From NCBI GenBank assembly GCA_024138025.1, contig JAMXBD010002262.1:62001-126000 (forward strand): a DNA stretch of 64,000 nt. Direction: 5' to 3'. The stretch's first letter is position 1. Each line of letters starts with the position of its first letter. Below, piece after piece: positions 1 to 10,631 of the stretch. Below the pieces are notes generated by a model. The model saw only the letters and a list, made by a program, of their open reading frames with translations, was not told the DNA's origin and did not search any database. This stretch comes from Combretum micranthum. Taxonomy: Eukaryota; Streptophyta; Magnoliopsida; Myrtales; Combretaceae. Position numbers and translations under genes: made by a program.

Positions 1-931
1 GGTACATGAATATCCGTATGTATTTCTCGAGGAACTACCAGGTTTACCACCACCAAAAGAAGTATAATTTTCTATCGACTTGATGCCAGGAACAGAACTG
101 GTATCAAAACCCCCTTATCAAATGGCACCTGTGGAGTTAAAGGAACTAAAAGTGCAATTGCAAAAATTATTAGACAAAGGATTCATTTACCTTAGTGTAT
201 CACCATGGGGAGCACCAATCTTGTTTGTCAAAAAGAAAGATGGCTCCATGAGATTATGTATAGATTACTAAGATCTAAACCGGGTTACCATAAAGAACAA
301 ATATCCTTTTCCAAGAATCGATTATTTGTTTGATCAATTGCGAGGAGTGAAGGTATTTTCTCGAATTGATCTAAAATCCGGATATCATCAAATCCGAGTG
401 AAGGCAGAAGATATACCTAAGATTACATTCCAGACTCGGTGTGGTCATTATGAATTCTTAGTCATGCCATTTGGATTAACTAATAAATTGGCAATCTTTA
501 GGGATTTGATGAATCGGATATTTTGACCTTTGTTAGATACTTGTGTTATAGTGTTCATTGATGATATATTGGAATACTCACCTTATGAGGAACAACATGA
601 AGAACATTTGAGAAAGGTGTTGCAAATATTAAGAGAAAATAAGTTATATGCCAAGTTATCCAAATGCGAATTTTGGCTTAAGAGTATATCTTTTCTTAGA
701 CACATTGTATCTGCAAAAGGAATATTCGTGGATCCCATAAAGATTAAGGCCAATGTGGATTGGAAGAGGCCAGAAACTGTCACTGAAGTGAGGAGCTTCT
801 TGGGATTAACTGGATATTATAGGAAGTTTGTAAAAGATTTCTCTAAGATTGCTCAACCATTAACCCAAATAACAAGAATGAATGAGAAATTGAATGGAAT
901 GAGAAATGAGAGCAAAGCTTTTAAGAATTAA
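1..931 (+). pseudogene. Ty3/gypsy element D: reverse transcriptase part of pol, broken
   Basis: Reverse transcriptase region of a gypsy polyprotein, which copies element RNA into DNA in cytoplasmic particles. The window opens inside pol, just before the PGLPP linker that precedes RT. Visible in order: [13 protein letters not shown] (about 230-270), then an in-frame [16 protein letters not shown] (from about 356); LVMPFGLTN (about 457-485); a TGA at 524-526; the active-site box FIDDIL (about 554-571); and the thumb with LSKCEFWL and [11 protein letters not shown] (653-825). Both catalytic aspartates are kept, but at least three stops, including a TAA at 63-65, separate the pieces. The nearest relative in this window is element B. 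Family assignment is from motif recognition; the lineage within gypsy is not settled. Confidence 0.93.
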
Positions 932-1340
932 AGAAAAGACTAACAACTGCTCCGATATTAGTCTTACCTAATGATAAAGAGCCATTTGCTATTTACAGTG
1001 ATGCATCAAAGAAAGGATGTGTATTGATGCAAAATGGGAAAGTAATAGCGTATTCATCTAGACAACAAAAACCACATGAAATCAATTATCCAACACATGA
1101 CTTGGAATTAGCTGCTATTGTTTTTGCTCTCAAAATATGAAGACATTACTTATATGGGTAGAGATGTGAGATATATATATAGATCATAAAAGCTTGAAGT
1201 ATATATTCATGCAAAAAGAGTTGAACATGAGACAGCATAGATGGTTGGAGTTAATTAAAGATTACGATTTAAGCATCAATTATCATCTAGGTAAAGTTAA
1301 TGTTGTTGCTGATGCTTTAAGTAGAAAAAGCTATGGAGAA
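932..1340 (+). pseudogene. Element D: RNase H part of pol
   Basis: Direct continuation of RT after a frameshift near 925. The RNase H domain degrades the RNA strand during reverse transcription. Visible motifs are YSDASKKG (catalytic Asp, about 997-1020), [16 protein letters not shown] (about 1087-1134), then stops at about 1138 and 1160, the segment [17 protein letters not shown] (1194 on), and the terminal DALSRK that marks the end of RNase H in plant gypsy elements (about 1312-1330). The catalytic signature residues look mostly present but the frame is broken, so no product is expected. Confidence 0.9.
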
Positions 1341-2378
1341 ATAGCTTCGATGATAATCGAGCAAAGAGAACTCATTAAAGAGTTTGAAAGACTCAATGTG
1401 GAATTCACAATACCAAGTTTTGGAGATGAGATTCATAATCTAATTGTAGAACCCACATTGCTTCAAAGGATTAAAGAAGAACAGAAACAAGATGAGGAAT
1501 TCCATAATATTATACAAGGAATAAATCAAAGTAAACATAAAGAATTCTGAATAGATGAAGGAGTCCTCAGGTTGAACAATAGGTTATGTGTACCTAATAA
1601 CCTAAACTTAAAGAAGGAATTAATGCATGATGCCCATTATTCCGGATATGCAATTCATTCGGGCAAGACCAAGACATATCAAGAATTAAAAAGTGCCTAT
1701 TGGTGGAGTGAAATGTCGAAAGATGTCATGGAATTTGTCGCAAAATGTGAGATATGCCAAAGAGTTAAAGTTATGCATCAAAGACTAGGTGGATTACTAC
1801 AACCATTACCAATTCTGGAATGGAAAGGGATCAAATATCCATGCATTTTGTGTGTTCTTTACCCAAAACAAGAGTAGTACATGATGTTGTATGGGTAATT
1901 GTGGATAGACTCACTAAGTTAGCCCATTTCTTGCCGATAAATATGACATATTCATTGGAGAAGCTAACACGAATATATTTAAAGGAAATTGTTAGATTAC
2001 ATGGGATACCTGTTGGGATTGTGTCAGATAGAGACCCAAGGTTTGTTTTTAAGTTCTAGACTGGATTACAGAAAGCATTGGGAACCCGATTACAATTCAA
2101 TACTGCCTATCATCCAAAACTGATGGCCAAATAGAAAGAACTATACAAACCCTAGAAGATATGTTGAGATCTTGTATCCTTGAATTTAAAGGAAATTGGG
2201 ATCAACACTTACCTTTAGTTGAGTTTGCATATAACAATAGTTACCATTCAAGCATTGGAATGCCACCATATGAAGCTATATATGGGAGGAAGTGTAGATC
2301 ACCATTATTTTGGGACAATTTGGAGATGATAATAGTAGGTCTTGAACTTGTGCAAGAAACAATAGATAAAGTGGCTAT
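1341..2378 (+). pseudogene. Element D: integrase (zinc-binding and catalytic core)
   Basis: Integrase inserts the cDNA into the host genome. The H2C2 zinc-binding region is visible at about 1625-1770 (HDAHYSGYAIHSGKTK then CEICQRVK, giving the paired histidines and cysteines). The core follows in another frame: WVIVDRLTKLAHFLPINMTY (about 1890-1950), GIPVGIVSDRDPRF (about 2008-2045), a TAG at about 2057, and LPLVEFAYNNSYHSSIGMPPYEAIYGRKCRSP-like sequence (2210-2310). A missing base between 1820 and 1860 switches frame and a second break lies near 2110. The motifs are typical of plant gypsy elements and closely match the integrase of element B. Confidence 0.92.
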
Positions 2379-2679
2379 CATCAAACAAAAGATGAAGCAG
2401 GAAGCACAAGATAGACAAAAGAGTTGGGCTGATATAAGAAGAAGAGAACTTGAATTCAAGATAGGAAATCATGTTTACCTCAAAGTGAGCCCAATTAAAA
2501 GCCTTCATCGTAGATAAACTCAAGATAGGAAATCATCAAACAAAAGATGAAGCAGGAAGCACAAGATAGACAAAAGAGTTGGGCTGATATAAGAAGAAGA
2601 GAACTTGAATTCAAGATAGGAAATCATGTTTACCTCAAAGTGAGCCCAATTAAAAGCCTTCATCGTAGATAAACTCAAG
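2379..2679 (+). repeat. 155-bp tandem duplication in element D pol
   Basis: Bases 2379-2524 recur without visible change at 2534-2679, a period of 155. The two copies are joined by nine bases (ataggaaat, 2525-2533) that also occur inside the unit at about 2461-2469, so the joint looks templated. The unit encodes the integrase C-terminal part including HVYLKVSPIKS. The lack of visible differences between copies suggests that the duplication is younger than most other damage in this element. Confidence 0.93.
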
Positions 2680-3028
2680 GAAAGCTAAGTCCTCGATATA
2701 TTGGACCTTTCAAGATCTTGGACAAAGTGGGAAATTTAGCATATCGCCTGGCATTACCCCTAAACCTCTCTGGTATACATGATGTATTTCACGTATCAAT
2801 ATTAAGGAAATACATACTTAATCCATATAAGTGATTGAATTAGAAACAATCACATTCGAGGAGAATTTGACATATGAAAGATACCCTATTCAGATTTTGG
2901 ATAGCAAGAAGCAAAATCTTAGAAACAAAGAAATCCAATATGTCAAAATTCCATGGGATTCCAGAACAAAGGAAAGTAACATGGGAATTAGAAGACGAAG
3001 TTTGAAAGAGTTACCCTCATCTATTTGA
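2680..3028 (+). pseudogene. Element D: integrase C-terminal tail (chromodomain-like)
   Basis: After the duplication the frame reads [34 protein letters not shown] and ILRKYI, the usual integrase tail, up to a stop at about 2832. The next open stretch (2831-3028) carries [16 protein letters not shown] and PIQILDSKKQ followed by a degraded chromodomain-like end. In elements of this kind the tail is thought to guide insertion to particular chromatin. Stops and a shift near the end show it is not functional. Confidence 0.85.
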
Positions 3029-3069
3029 TAAACAGGTACGTATTCAAACTTTGGGACAAAGCTTATTTT

Positions 3070-3091
3070 AGGAGGGGGAGGGGGAAGAGGA
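3070..3091 (+). other. Polypurine tract of element D
   Basis: A purine-only run (aggagggggagggggaagag and following bases) lies directly before TGTAAACC, the start of the 3' LTR. This is where plus-strand synthesis primes in LTR retrotransposons. Confidence 0.8.
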
Positions 3092-6000
3092 TGTAAACCC
3101 TGAGAAAATTTTCTAATAAATGTACCATACATATTGGATTAAGACCATCAAAAACCCTAATTAGAAACTTTAGAGTATTATAAGTTTGTTCATGACCTAA
3201 AACCCTAAATAGAAAATTTTCTAGATATTAAAAGATATCAAAGATAAGATTTCATAATTATAATAAAAAAACCTAGATTCAAATATAAGTAGCCTTAAAT
3301 TTTGAGTGCTCTAGAAAGCTAGTAATTTAAAGTTCGTGCAAAAATAAAAACGATAATTTAAAGATAAACCATTAGGGTTATAAAACACATAAACACTATA
3401 AAATAGATCCATAACTATCAATCTAGACTCCAAATAAAAATTTGGATTACACCATTGTTTTAGTTAGAAAATTTAGAGTCTATAGTATCAATTTTTATAT
3501 TTTGACATATTGGGCCCTAAAACCCTTAATGCGTAGAGAAACTTTAAAAATACTAAATCGCGTAAACTTTAAACTCAAAATTTGGACTCAACAATACTCT
3601 AAAATATTTTAGGAACTTAAATAAATTTTTGGGAAGAAACTCTCATATAACTAACATAATTGTACACCTATAAGCTAGATTTTGACAAAATTAATTAAAT
3701 ATCTACACTTAAAATTGTTCCACACAGAAAAATCATGGTAAAACACGGTACAAATGTATAAAACAAAGCTCATTTTTTCCCCAACAATTGATTACCATGA
3801 GCTAGCTTAAGGAGAAAAGAAAAATAGTACAAAAAGATCAAAATTGGGACACCTGAGCCAATCATCATCCACCAAGATAACCCCACATTTAATGCAAATT
3901 GATGACTCAAATAATGAAACTTGTAAAATAGTTGAAGTAGAAAATTTTTTTCCTCCTTTCATCTGCAGTACGTAAACAACACACAACAATTACAATTTAG
4001 AAAACGATTCAGCTCACTTCTACTCGTGTAGTGCATATTAGTTTATATATTATTTATAATATATAGCTTAGTTAACATTTTTTCAACACTACACAAATAA
4101 ATTACAAGCAAACAAAACCCACTCCTTCCCTTTACTTCACTATAGCAAACACACACACATACTCTATAACAAATAACAATCGACAAACTTTACTTTTTCT
4201 AAACACTGAGCCACCAAAATACCAAGAAAGAAATTAGAACAAAACAAAAACTCACTCCTTTTCTTATAGACCAATCTACAAGGTGTAGTCAAAGTAAGCC
4301 TATTTAGTAGTTATTTTATCTCTAAATTTCAATAAAACTCATCTCAATATCTATATATGTAGGTCCCGGTTATATGATAGGAGGATTTATCACCTTTTCT
4401 CTAGGCCATCAAGGTAATATTCCACTTATTTATGACTGCATCCCATTCATGTGTAGAAATTAGGAAAATGAAAGCATAGGATTAATATAGAAATTTCTAC
4501 ATATTATAGTCTTCATGAACTTATGTTGATAGTAACATGATAGTTGTGATAATCATTTTAGCTAGGTTAGAATACCATATTCTAGAAAAGAAAACTATGA
4601 AGAATTAAACTTAGACTTTAGAAAACCCTATGCCCTAATTTCTATAACTAATGATCATGACTCTTAATATCTATTTCTTGATTAGCTTAGTTCAAGAGGT
4701 TATAGAATATGTCTACAATAATCTCTAAAATAGAATTTTGACCAATATGAACATTAAGAATTTATAGGGAACTTTAACCATATAAATACATAAGAAACTA
4801 TAATAAAAGTCTTATAATTAAGAATACTAAAAGTATAATAAAATGGGAGATTTGAATAAATGTAAACTAATTCTAAGAAACAAACTATAATTTATAATAC
4901 AAAATGAAACTTAGATGAATTTAGAAAATTACTAGAATAATAACCAATGATCAAAATATAGATGAGAACCTATAAACAATAAGAATTTTGATCTACATAA
5001 AGATAAGGTTGATAGCAAGTAAATAATAATAGAACATAATTGCTAGGAAGGGCATCAATAAAACTAAAAAAGCTTAATAATGAATTTTGAAATAAAAAAG
5101 ACATAGAAAAGTCTTACACCAATCATAGGAATTTATAGAATGAAGAAAGTATATATTAAGAAGTCAATAAGTTGTATATCTACATATAATACAAAAAAAG
5201 TCTTTTAACATCTATTTATACATAAAATGAGGAGTTAGAATAATATAAGTTTACTCAAAGATTATGCACTAAAAACATGAATTTAAGATCATTTAAATTG
5301 CTTTTACTGAGGAATATTTAGTTAACAGGAATTATATATATATATATAAAGTATTTTATAAACTCTAAAATGGTTATTTATAAATCATTATTGGATTAGA
5401 AATAATAAAATGGCTTTGACAAGAATAAAGTAATTTTAGGACATTTGAACACTTATTAGAAATCATCCACATAGTCAATTATCTAATTAGTAAATATTTA
5501 ACTCTTTAGGTGAATCTGATCCAATTGTAGATTTCCAGAAGACTACTATGATTGAGCAATATGAGCAAGTGAGTAATCCTGATCTATTACATTGCTTATG
5601 ATTGTAATATTAGTTGCACCTGAAAATCAAATAATTAAAGTGTTTGTATGATACATATGGGGTTGGGAACATGTTTGTGAATGGTGTATGAATTGTATGA
5701 CAAAGTGGTGCTTATTCAAAGTGACAATGAATTTTTGTGAATAATGATTTGAAACATGTTGAATATTGTCTTGAATTGTTTGATCGCTTTAAAGTTGGCT
5801 TAAAACTGGTGGACTTATGATTTAAAAGAAATCACGCATTGCATGACTTGCATATATTGCATAAAAAGATGTGAAGCCCTAGTGTTAATGTTTCGGTTCT
5901 CAGATAATACTTGGTTTTTCTAGTTGTAAATTTCCTAATTCTTCACAAGATTATCTTTGTCCTATTCGGTTCCACGAGAACTACTTGACAAATGAAGGAA

Positions 6001-6731
6001 TGCTGCCTATGGTATCGACTTGAAAAACTAGCACTTAATGGAGTCTCTGTGTTCTAAAGGAAAATTGAGTGATAAAAATACCTATAATAAAGTGACAACT
6101 AAAGTAAGCATTGTTATTCCTATTGTTCTTAGTTTCTCCTGGGCGGGTGGGTCAAAGGTAATGTAATTCTTGACTTTGTTTCTTCAACCTCGATGTGAGG
6201 GTGAAAATCTACATCTGTTTAGATTCTAGGTTTCCAGACTTATACTTGAACATATGCTTGATTGATACATTACATTTGCTTGATAAATAAACTTGCTTGT
6301 TATGCTTGATGTGTAATATGTGATGGTTACTTCATTGAGTTGTAGATATGCTCATACTCCAACAGATTTTTCAGGGTTCTTTTGTGACCATGGCTTGTAG
6401 CATCTGGAAGCTAGAGCCGATAAGGAATAAAAGCTAGTAGGAAATGGGGATAGATAAAAGAATTATAGAATTACTATATTAGTAATTTTACACTTGTTTT
6501 ATGTTACTAGTTTGTGAGTTAAGAAAACTAGTCTGTAATAATTATTATTCAGACTTTATGTAGTTTATTCTCTCTATTATTGTATAACTTATGGATGTAC
6601 ATCATTTCTTATCAAGCAACTCAAAATATCATGTTTTATATATCACATCTCTTAGAGTAACTAGTTGTATTGTACAACAATTAAATTTATTTGCAATACA
6701 GTACAACTAGGGTATCCTTTGGGGCATGATA
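3092..6731 (+). mobile_element. 3' LTR of gypsy element D
   Basis: Starts TGTAAACCCTGAG immediately after the polypurine tract. It appears to end at ...cctttggggcatgata, which matches the LTR ends of element B (cctttggggcgtgaca) and of solo LTR H, with the terminal CA changed to TA. The resulting length (3640 bp) is almost that of the B 3' LTR (3642 bp). The start resembles that of H more than that of B. The 5' LTR lies outside the window, so the right edge rests on similarity alone. No gene is visible inside; a short (TA)n run occurs at about 5336-5350. Confidence 0.75.
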
Positions 6732-7400
6732 GAGTATACTCCTCTCTCCTGATCAAACCATTCCAATGGACGTGCACATCAAAATGTGAGAATTTTACTT
6801 ACAAATTAGAAAGCACCCCCACGTCAGCAGAGGGACAAGACTAGACGGAAAAGCATAACAAAAATATAAAATCCATACTGAAATTATCAAAGCTGGAAAA
6901 AGTAGAAATGTCAAGCATGTCCACTATTTCAAGGAAGTTCGTAAGACCAATTTCATTGGCTTTCTCTTGGAAGCACAGAATCAGCTTTGGTAATCTTCAC
7001 TCCATCAGATGAAACATCTGGTAAAAAGAGACCTTCTAGTCACCATGAACTTGAAAGAGCTTGCTTTTTTCCATAGCTTTTAATTTAAAAAGAAAAACAA
7101 AGAAAATTTTGAAAATAAATTATTTCGATATGTTTGACAGTCACCAAGTTTTATAACTGGAACATGTATAAAAAAAAAAAAAATTGAGAAATTGCTTTCT
7201 GTGAAACAAATACATGTAATGTTGGTAAGTCTCTATAAGCCAACATTGTAAGAGATCGCACAATGAACCCACTGCCATTACTGATTCACTAATGTATCCC
7301 CTTCATCATTTCAAATGACTATGATCATCCAGGAATCTATATGGTTATATCCTTAACTAACTATGCATGATAGAAAAATTAACAGGTCAACTAGACTTGG
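6732..7400. other. Unassigned sequence right of element D
   Basis: No recognisable gene. On the minus strand about 6958-7035 reads open and gene-like (LPDVSSDGVKITKADSVLP), flanked by stops; it could be an exon remnant, but I do not recognise it. An A run lies at about 7170-7182. The rest is AT-rich without clear structure. Confidence 0.4.
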
Positions 7401-7560
7401 AAATCTCCTACCTCCTACTAACATGCATCTATCTATGTCAATTCTTAAGCTTCACCAGGATACTTAAATGTGGGGAGAAGATGTCCTGAAAATCAAGCCA
7501 AAGAGATATGTGGAAGGGGTTTCTAAAGCCACCAACCACAGTCCTGCTAGTTTGAGGATG
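7401..7560 (+). pseudogene. Cytochrome P450 (CYP714-like) exon fragment 1
   Basis: Reads PPTNMHLSMS, then KLHQD, a stop, MWGEDVLKIKPKRYVEGVSKATN. This corresponds to the ERR-triad/PERF region just before the heme loop of CYP72-clan P450s, most like CYP714 (gibberellin-modifying enzymes), where LHQD..WGED..F.PERF.EG..KAT is typical. The heme-binding loop is absent; homology stops after about 7545. The same segment, in longer form, is at 21925-22560, and the two copies also share about 180 bp downstream (7690-7870 with 22560-22740), so one derives from a duplication that included non-coding DNA. CYP714 assignment is from memory of the family. Confidence 0.75.
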
Positions 7561-8336
7561 TCCTCCAGATACGTTCATTCTGCTTTTTATCTTACATGGC
7601 TCCACCTGTTAGTAAATGAAAATATTTCACACCATATCTATAAGTTTAAATTTTAAGATTAGATGAATGTGAAGTTAATAGGTAAGAAGGAAATAACTTT
7701 CCAACCAACATAGATGAATTGTTTTGTCCATCATAGTTTGCACTAATACCATGATCTTATGAATTGTTGGCTTATGTCTTGAAAGGGAAGTTGTTTGTAT
7801 GCCCGAATGGATTAATTTTCGGTACACTCAGCCATGTCTGCTTGGTTACAAGAAATATGATTCCATGAAATAAAAGTTTCCTATTATTTTGAACAAGTAA
7901 AGGATGAAAATAAAAAAACGAGACTCCATCACTTTCAAGACTTAGAATTTTACCGATTCAAGATTCTCAAGAAATGAAAGTGACAAACCTGACTTTTGAC
8001 TGGCCGAACAGATCCAGATTATGTTTGTGACTATAGTTGCAATAAGAGCCATCGAAGGTGGAAGACATTGCTTATTTTATTATCTTTAGAGCTATGAGAC
8101 AAGATCTCTCGACTCAAGCAATTCCGTCAAGTGATATTTTAGACTTACGCATACATTGACGAATAAACAACCTTATCCCCCAAATAACACTCAACCTTAT
8201 CTCTGCCCAAAGTTGATGTTACACATTCTGTTGACTGTCAAGCAACAATATAAAGCCGACACAGGTTATACAACTTCATGTGAAAAAATGCATGAAATGC
8301 AAATATAGGACTTTGAACCAAACCTACACTACCATT
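7561..8336. other. Non-coding stretch between P450 fragment and element E
   Basis: About 7690-7870 is homologous to 22560-22740, downstream of the second P450 fragment. The remainder (7870-8336) shows no gene. It would be the original upstream region of the CrRLK1L pseudogene before element E inserted; a TATA-like caatataaagcc lies at about 8247-8258. Confidence 0.5.
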
Positions 8337-8341
8337 AACAA

Positions 8342-8714
8342 TGACACAGCGTGAAAGCGTAAGAACAAAAACCAATCTCACCGAATGATTTCTAAAAACA
8401 TTCAATTGCAAAATCTTGCAATTTCCCAAGAGAAAACTCTCTCTCAATAAGGTTTCAAAATGCATCAAATATCATATCCTTAAAAAATCCTAAAAGACCT
8501 ATTTATACTATTATATAAATCCCTAAAAAGAATTAACAAGAAGTCGGATAAATAAAGGCTAAAATGTAAGCTGGCAGCCTAGGACGTTAGAATTAGGCAA
8601 CCTTCAATCAATGCTGGCCCAAGGCCGGCAATCGTCATGGAAAAGCCAGCGGGCTTCTTGGCAAAGCTAATGGCATTGTAGCTAGCTTTGGTTGCTACGT
8701 GATCTATTACATTA
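8342..8714 (-). repeat. 3' LTR of element E
   Basis: Homologous to 10145-10579, starting tgacacagcgtgaaag (plus strand) against tgacgtagcatgaaag. It is about 60 bp shorter because a GCTGGC/GCCAGC-rich stretch and a segment near 10365-10425 are missing. The shared stretch cctatttatactatta is clearly visible in both. Confidence 0.87.
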
Positions 8715-9473
8715 TTCTCTTCCACCTGCAAAGAACTCGACCTCGAGTTCTCTTCTGAATATAACGGTGAGTCGTTTGGGTAGAAAAGAAATATATCAAC
8801 CCAAATCTCTTTGAAACCTGCATTAGCTTCATATAATTCTTTTAATAGATCGAACCCTACAACCTTAGCATTTAAAATCACTAGAAGATTGGCCTTCTCT
8901 TTCTCATCTATTTTCTTCTTTTTTTTTCAAGTCTCGACAAGTTTACTTTTTGGCTTCTCTTTTGCTTCTTTTACAACCACCTCAACTTTTGGCTTCTCCT
9001 CTGCTTTAGCTTCAACTATTTCAATCAGCTTTTCCTCTTCCATTACCTTCGTTGGCTCAATAGCAGTTATTTCACTTGTTTCCTCCTCAAGTTTGCTTTC
9101 AAGGACTTCAAAGTCTCAGCATTTTTAGTGGCAATTTCAGACGGTATATCAGGAAAAAGTCCCTTTTCATTAAGTTCAGTGGAAATAATTGGTGGATGTT
9201 CAATCTTCTCATCTACAAGTTTTCTTTCTACTTTAGGAGGACTGGTTTTTGAAGATTCGAATGATGTCTCTTTAGAAGTCTCTTCAATGTGTTCTTTCCC
9301 ATTCTCTTTTGTAGTAGGAATTTATTCCCTTTCAAATCATTATTTTGTGCCTACTTCATAAACTGTAAGATATTCATGTATCACTTTCTATTCTTGATGA
9401 AATTGATGGTCTTTTTGAAACATGATTTCCTCATAATTAAGAGGATGGAATTCATCTTCCAATAATATCTTCA
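8715..9473 (-). pseudogene. Element E internal ORF: K/E-rich protein fused to gypsy pol remnants
   Basis: On the minus strand an ATG at about 9473 opens a frame (MKILLEDEFHPLNYEEIMF...) with three or four stops, which then becomes strongly charged: repeated EKPK, KEAKEKPKSK and EEEKLIEIVEAK between about 9120 and 8930, after a shift near 9105. The last part reads KVVGFDLLKELYEANAGFKEIW, which resembles the linker between RNase H and integrase in gypsy pol, followed by NSRSSSLQVEEN, resembling a pol C-terminus. So the ORF looks like a charged gag-like segment joined to two distant bits of pol by internal deletion. Function unknown; broken in its present state. Confidence 0.6.
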
Positions 9474-10129
9474 TCCTAAATCATATCCTAACAGTTGTTT
9501 TTCCTTAATCACTTAATTTTTTTTGTAATCTCTTCCAAGCAAAAACACGCTTTCAATCTACAAACCACTAACTTTACTCTTTTCTCTTCAGGAATCTTTA
9601 TATATTCAAAGACCTGCTCAATTATAGAAATCAAATCAATAAAATTCTTAACCCTAAATCTCCTCTAAAATATGAAATTTCTACATTTAACTTAAAATCA
9701 TTCCTTCATATCCATTCCTATGTTTGTAATAATTATCAAAATTACATCATCCATAGGTCTTACCTTTTTTCAGTTTTGACACCACTGCTTGTCTTCGTGG
9801 CTGTTCTTCCTCCATCAATTCATCTTCTTCCTTATAATTAGATTTGTAAACATGTAATCCTTGATTTGCAAATAGATTTGACAAAAGAATGTCCGCGTGC
9901 ATATTCTACACTTGGTCGACTCCCATAACCGTTCTTGTTTCTGTTGGCATTGGATCGCTCGATTAGATCATCAAATATTGTTCAATACGTTGGAATCCCT
10001 GATCCCTGCTATCCAATACTGCTCTTCGAACATGTGACTTGGTTCATAGGACTTACATATCCTAAACATCGTTGAGGACGTGATCGCCTCCTAAACTATC
10101 GTCTCTGACATCTCTATAGGAAACTTTTT

Positions 10130-10141
10130 GCTTTGATACAA
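10130..10141 (-). other. Primer binding site of element E
   Basis: Minus strand reads TTGTATCAAAGC, two changes from TGGTATCAGAGC, the complement of the plant initiator tRNA-Met 3' end. It sits 3 bp inside the 5' LTR and fixes the minus orientation. Confidence 0.75.
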
Positions 10142-10144
10142 ATC

Positions 10145-10579
10145 TGACGTAGCATGAAAGTGTAAGAACAAAAATCAATCTCATCGTATGATTTGTAAAA
10201 ACATAGAATTGCAAAATCTTGCAATTTCCCAATGGAAAACTCTCTTAGTAACGTTTCGAAATGTATAAAATATCAAATATCCCTAACAAAACCCTGAAAG
10301 ACCTATTTATACTATTACATAAATCCCTAAAAACAATTAACAAGAAGTAAGTCGGATAAACAAAGGCTGAAAATCTGTTGATAGCCTAGGACATCAAAAT
10401 TAGGCTAAGTTAGATAAATAAAGGCTGAAGCGTAAGATGGCAGCCTAAGACATCAGAATTGGGTGGCCTTTAATCAATGTCGGCCCAAGGCTAGGGGCTT
10501 CATGGCAAAGCCAGCGGCCTTCTTGGCAAAGCTGGCGGCCTTAGAGCCAGCTTTGGCTGCTGCGTGACCTGCTACATTA
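10145..10579 (-). repeat. 5' LTR of element E
   Basis: Longer of the two E repeats. It contains a dense cluster of short inverted repeats at about 10500-10560 (caaagccagcggcc, caaagctggcggcc, agccagctttgg). Its plus-strand right edge is only 52 bp from the first ATG of the CrRLK1L pseudogene. Confidence 0.85.
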
Positions 10580-10631
10580 AATAATCTTGTAACCTTTGTA
10601 TTATTGATCTCCCAAGCCTGTTTTCTCAACC

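Larger units (their letters stand above)
8342..10579 (-). mobile_element. Non-autonomous LTR element E (LARD-like)
   Basis: Two directly repeated ends, 8342-8714 and 10145-10579, share the run from (minus) TAATGTA... to ...CTACGTCA or its variant. A tRNA-Met-type primer site lies just inside the right copy and a purine-rich tract just inside the left copy, which fixes the orientation as minus. Flanks aacaa (8337-8341) and aataa (10580-10584) form a 5-bp target duplication with one change. The interior (about 1.43 kb) has no intact pol, only a K/E-rich open region with pol remnants. E is therefore a deletion derivative that would depend on enzymes from a related autonomous element, plausibly like G at 20.4-21.9 kb. 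Confidence 0.85.

Noticed and set aside
8811..9361. Plus-strand S/F/T-rich open frames (8811-9128, 9128-9361)
   Set aside because: They are the antisense of the K/E-rich element E ORF; low complexity and opposite to the direction fixed by primer site and LTRs.
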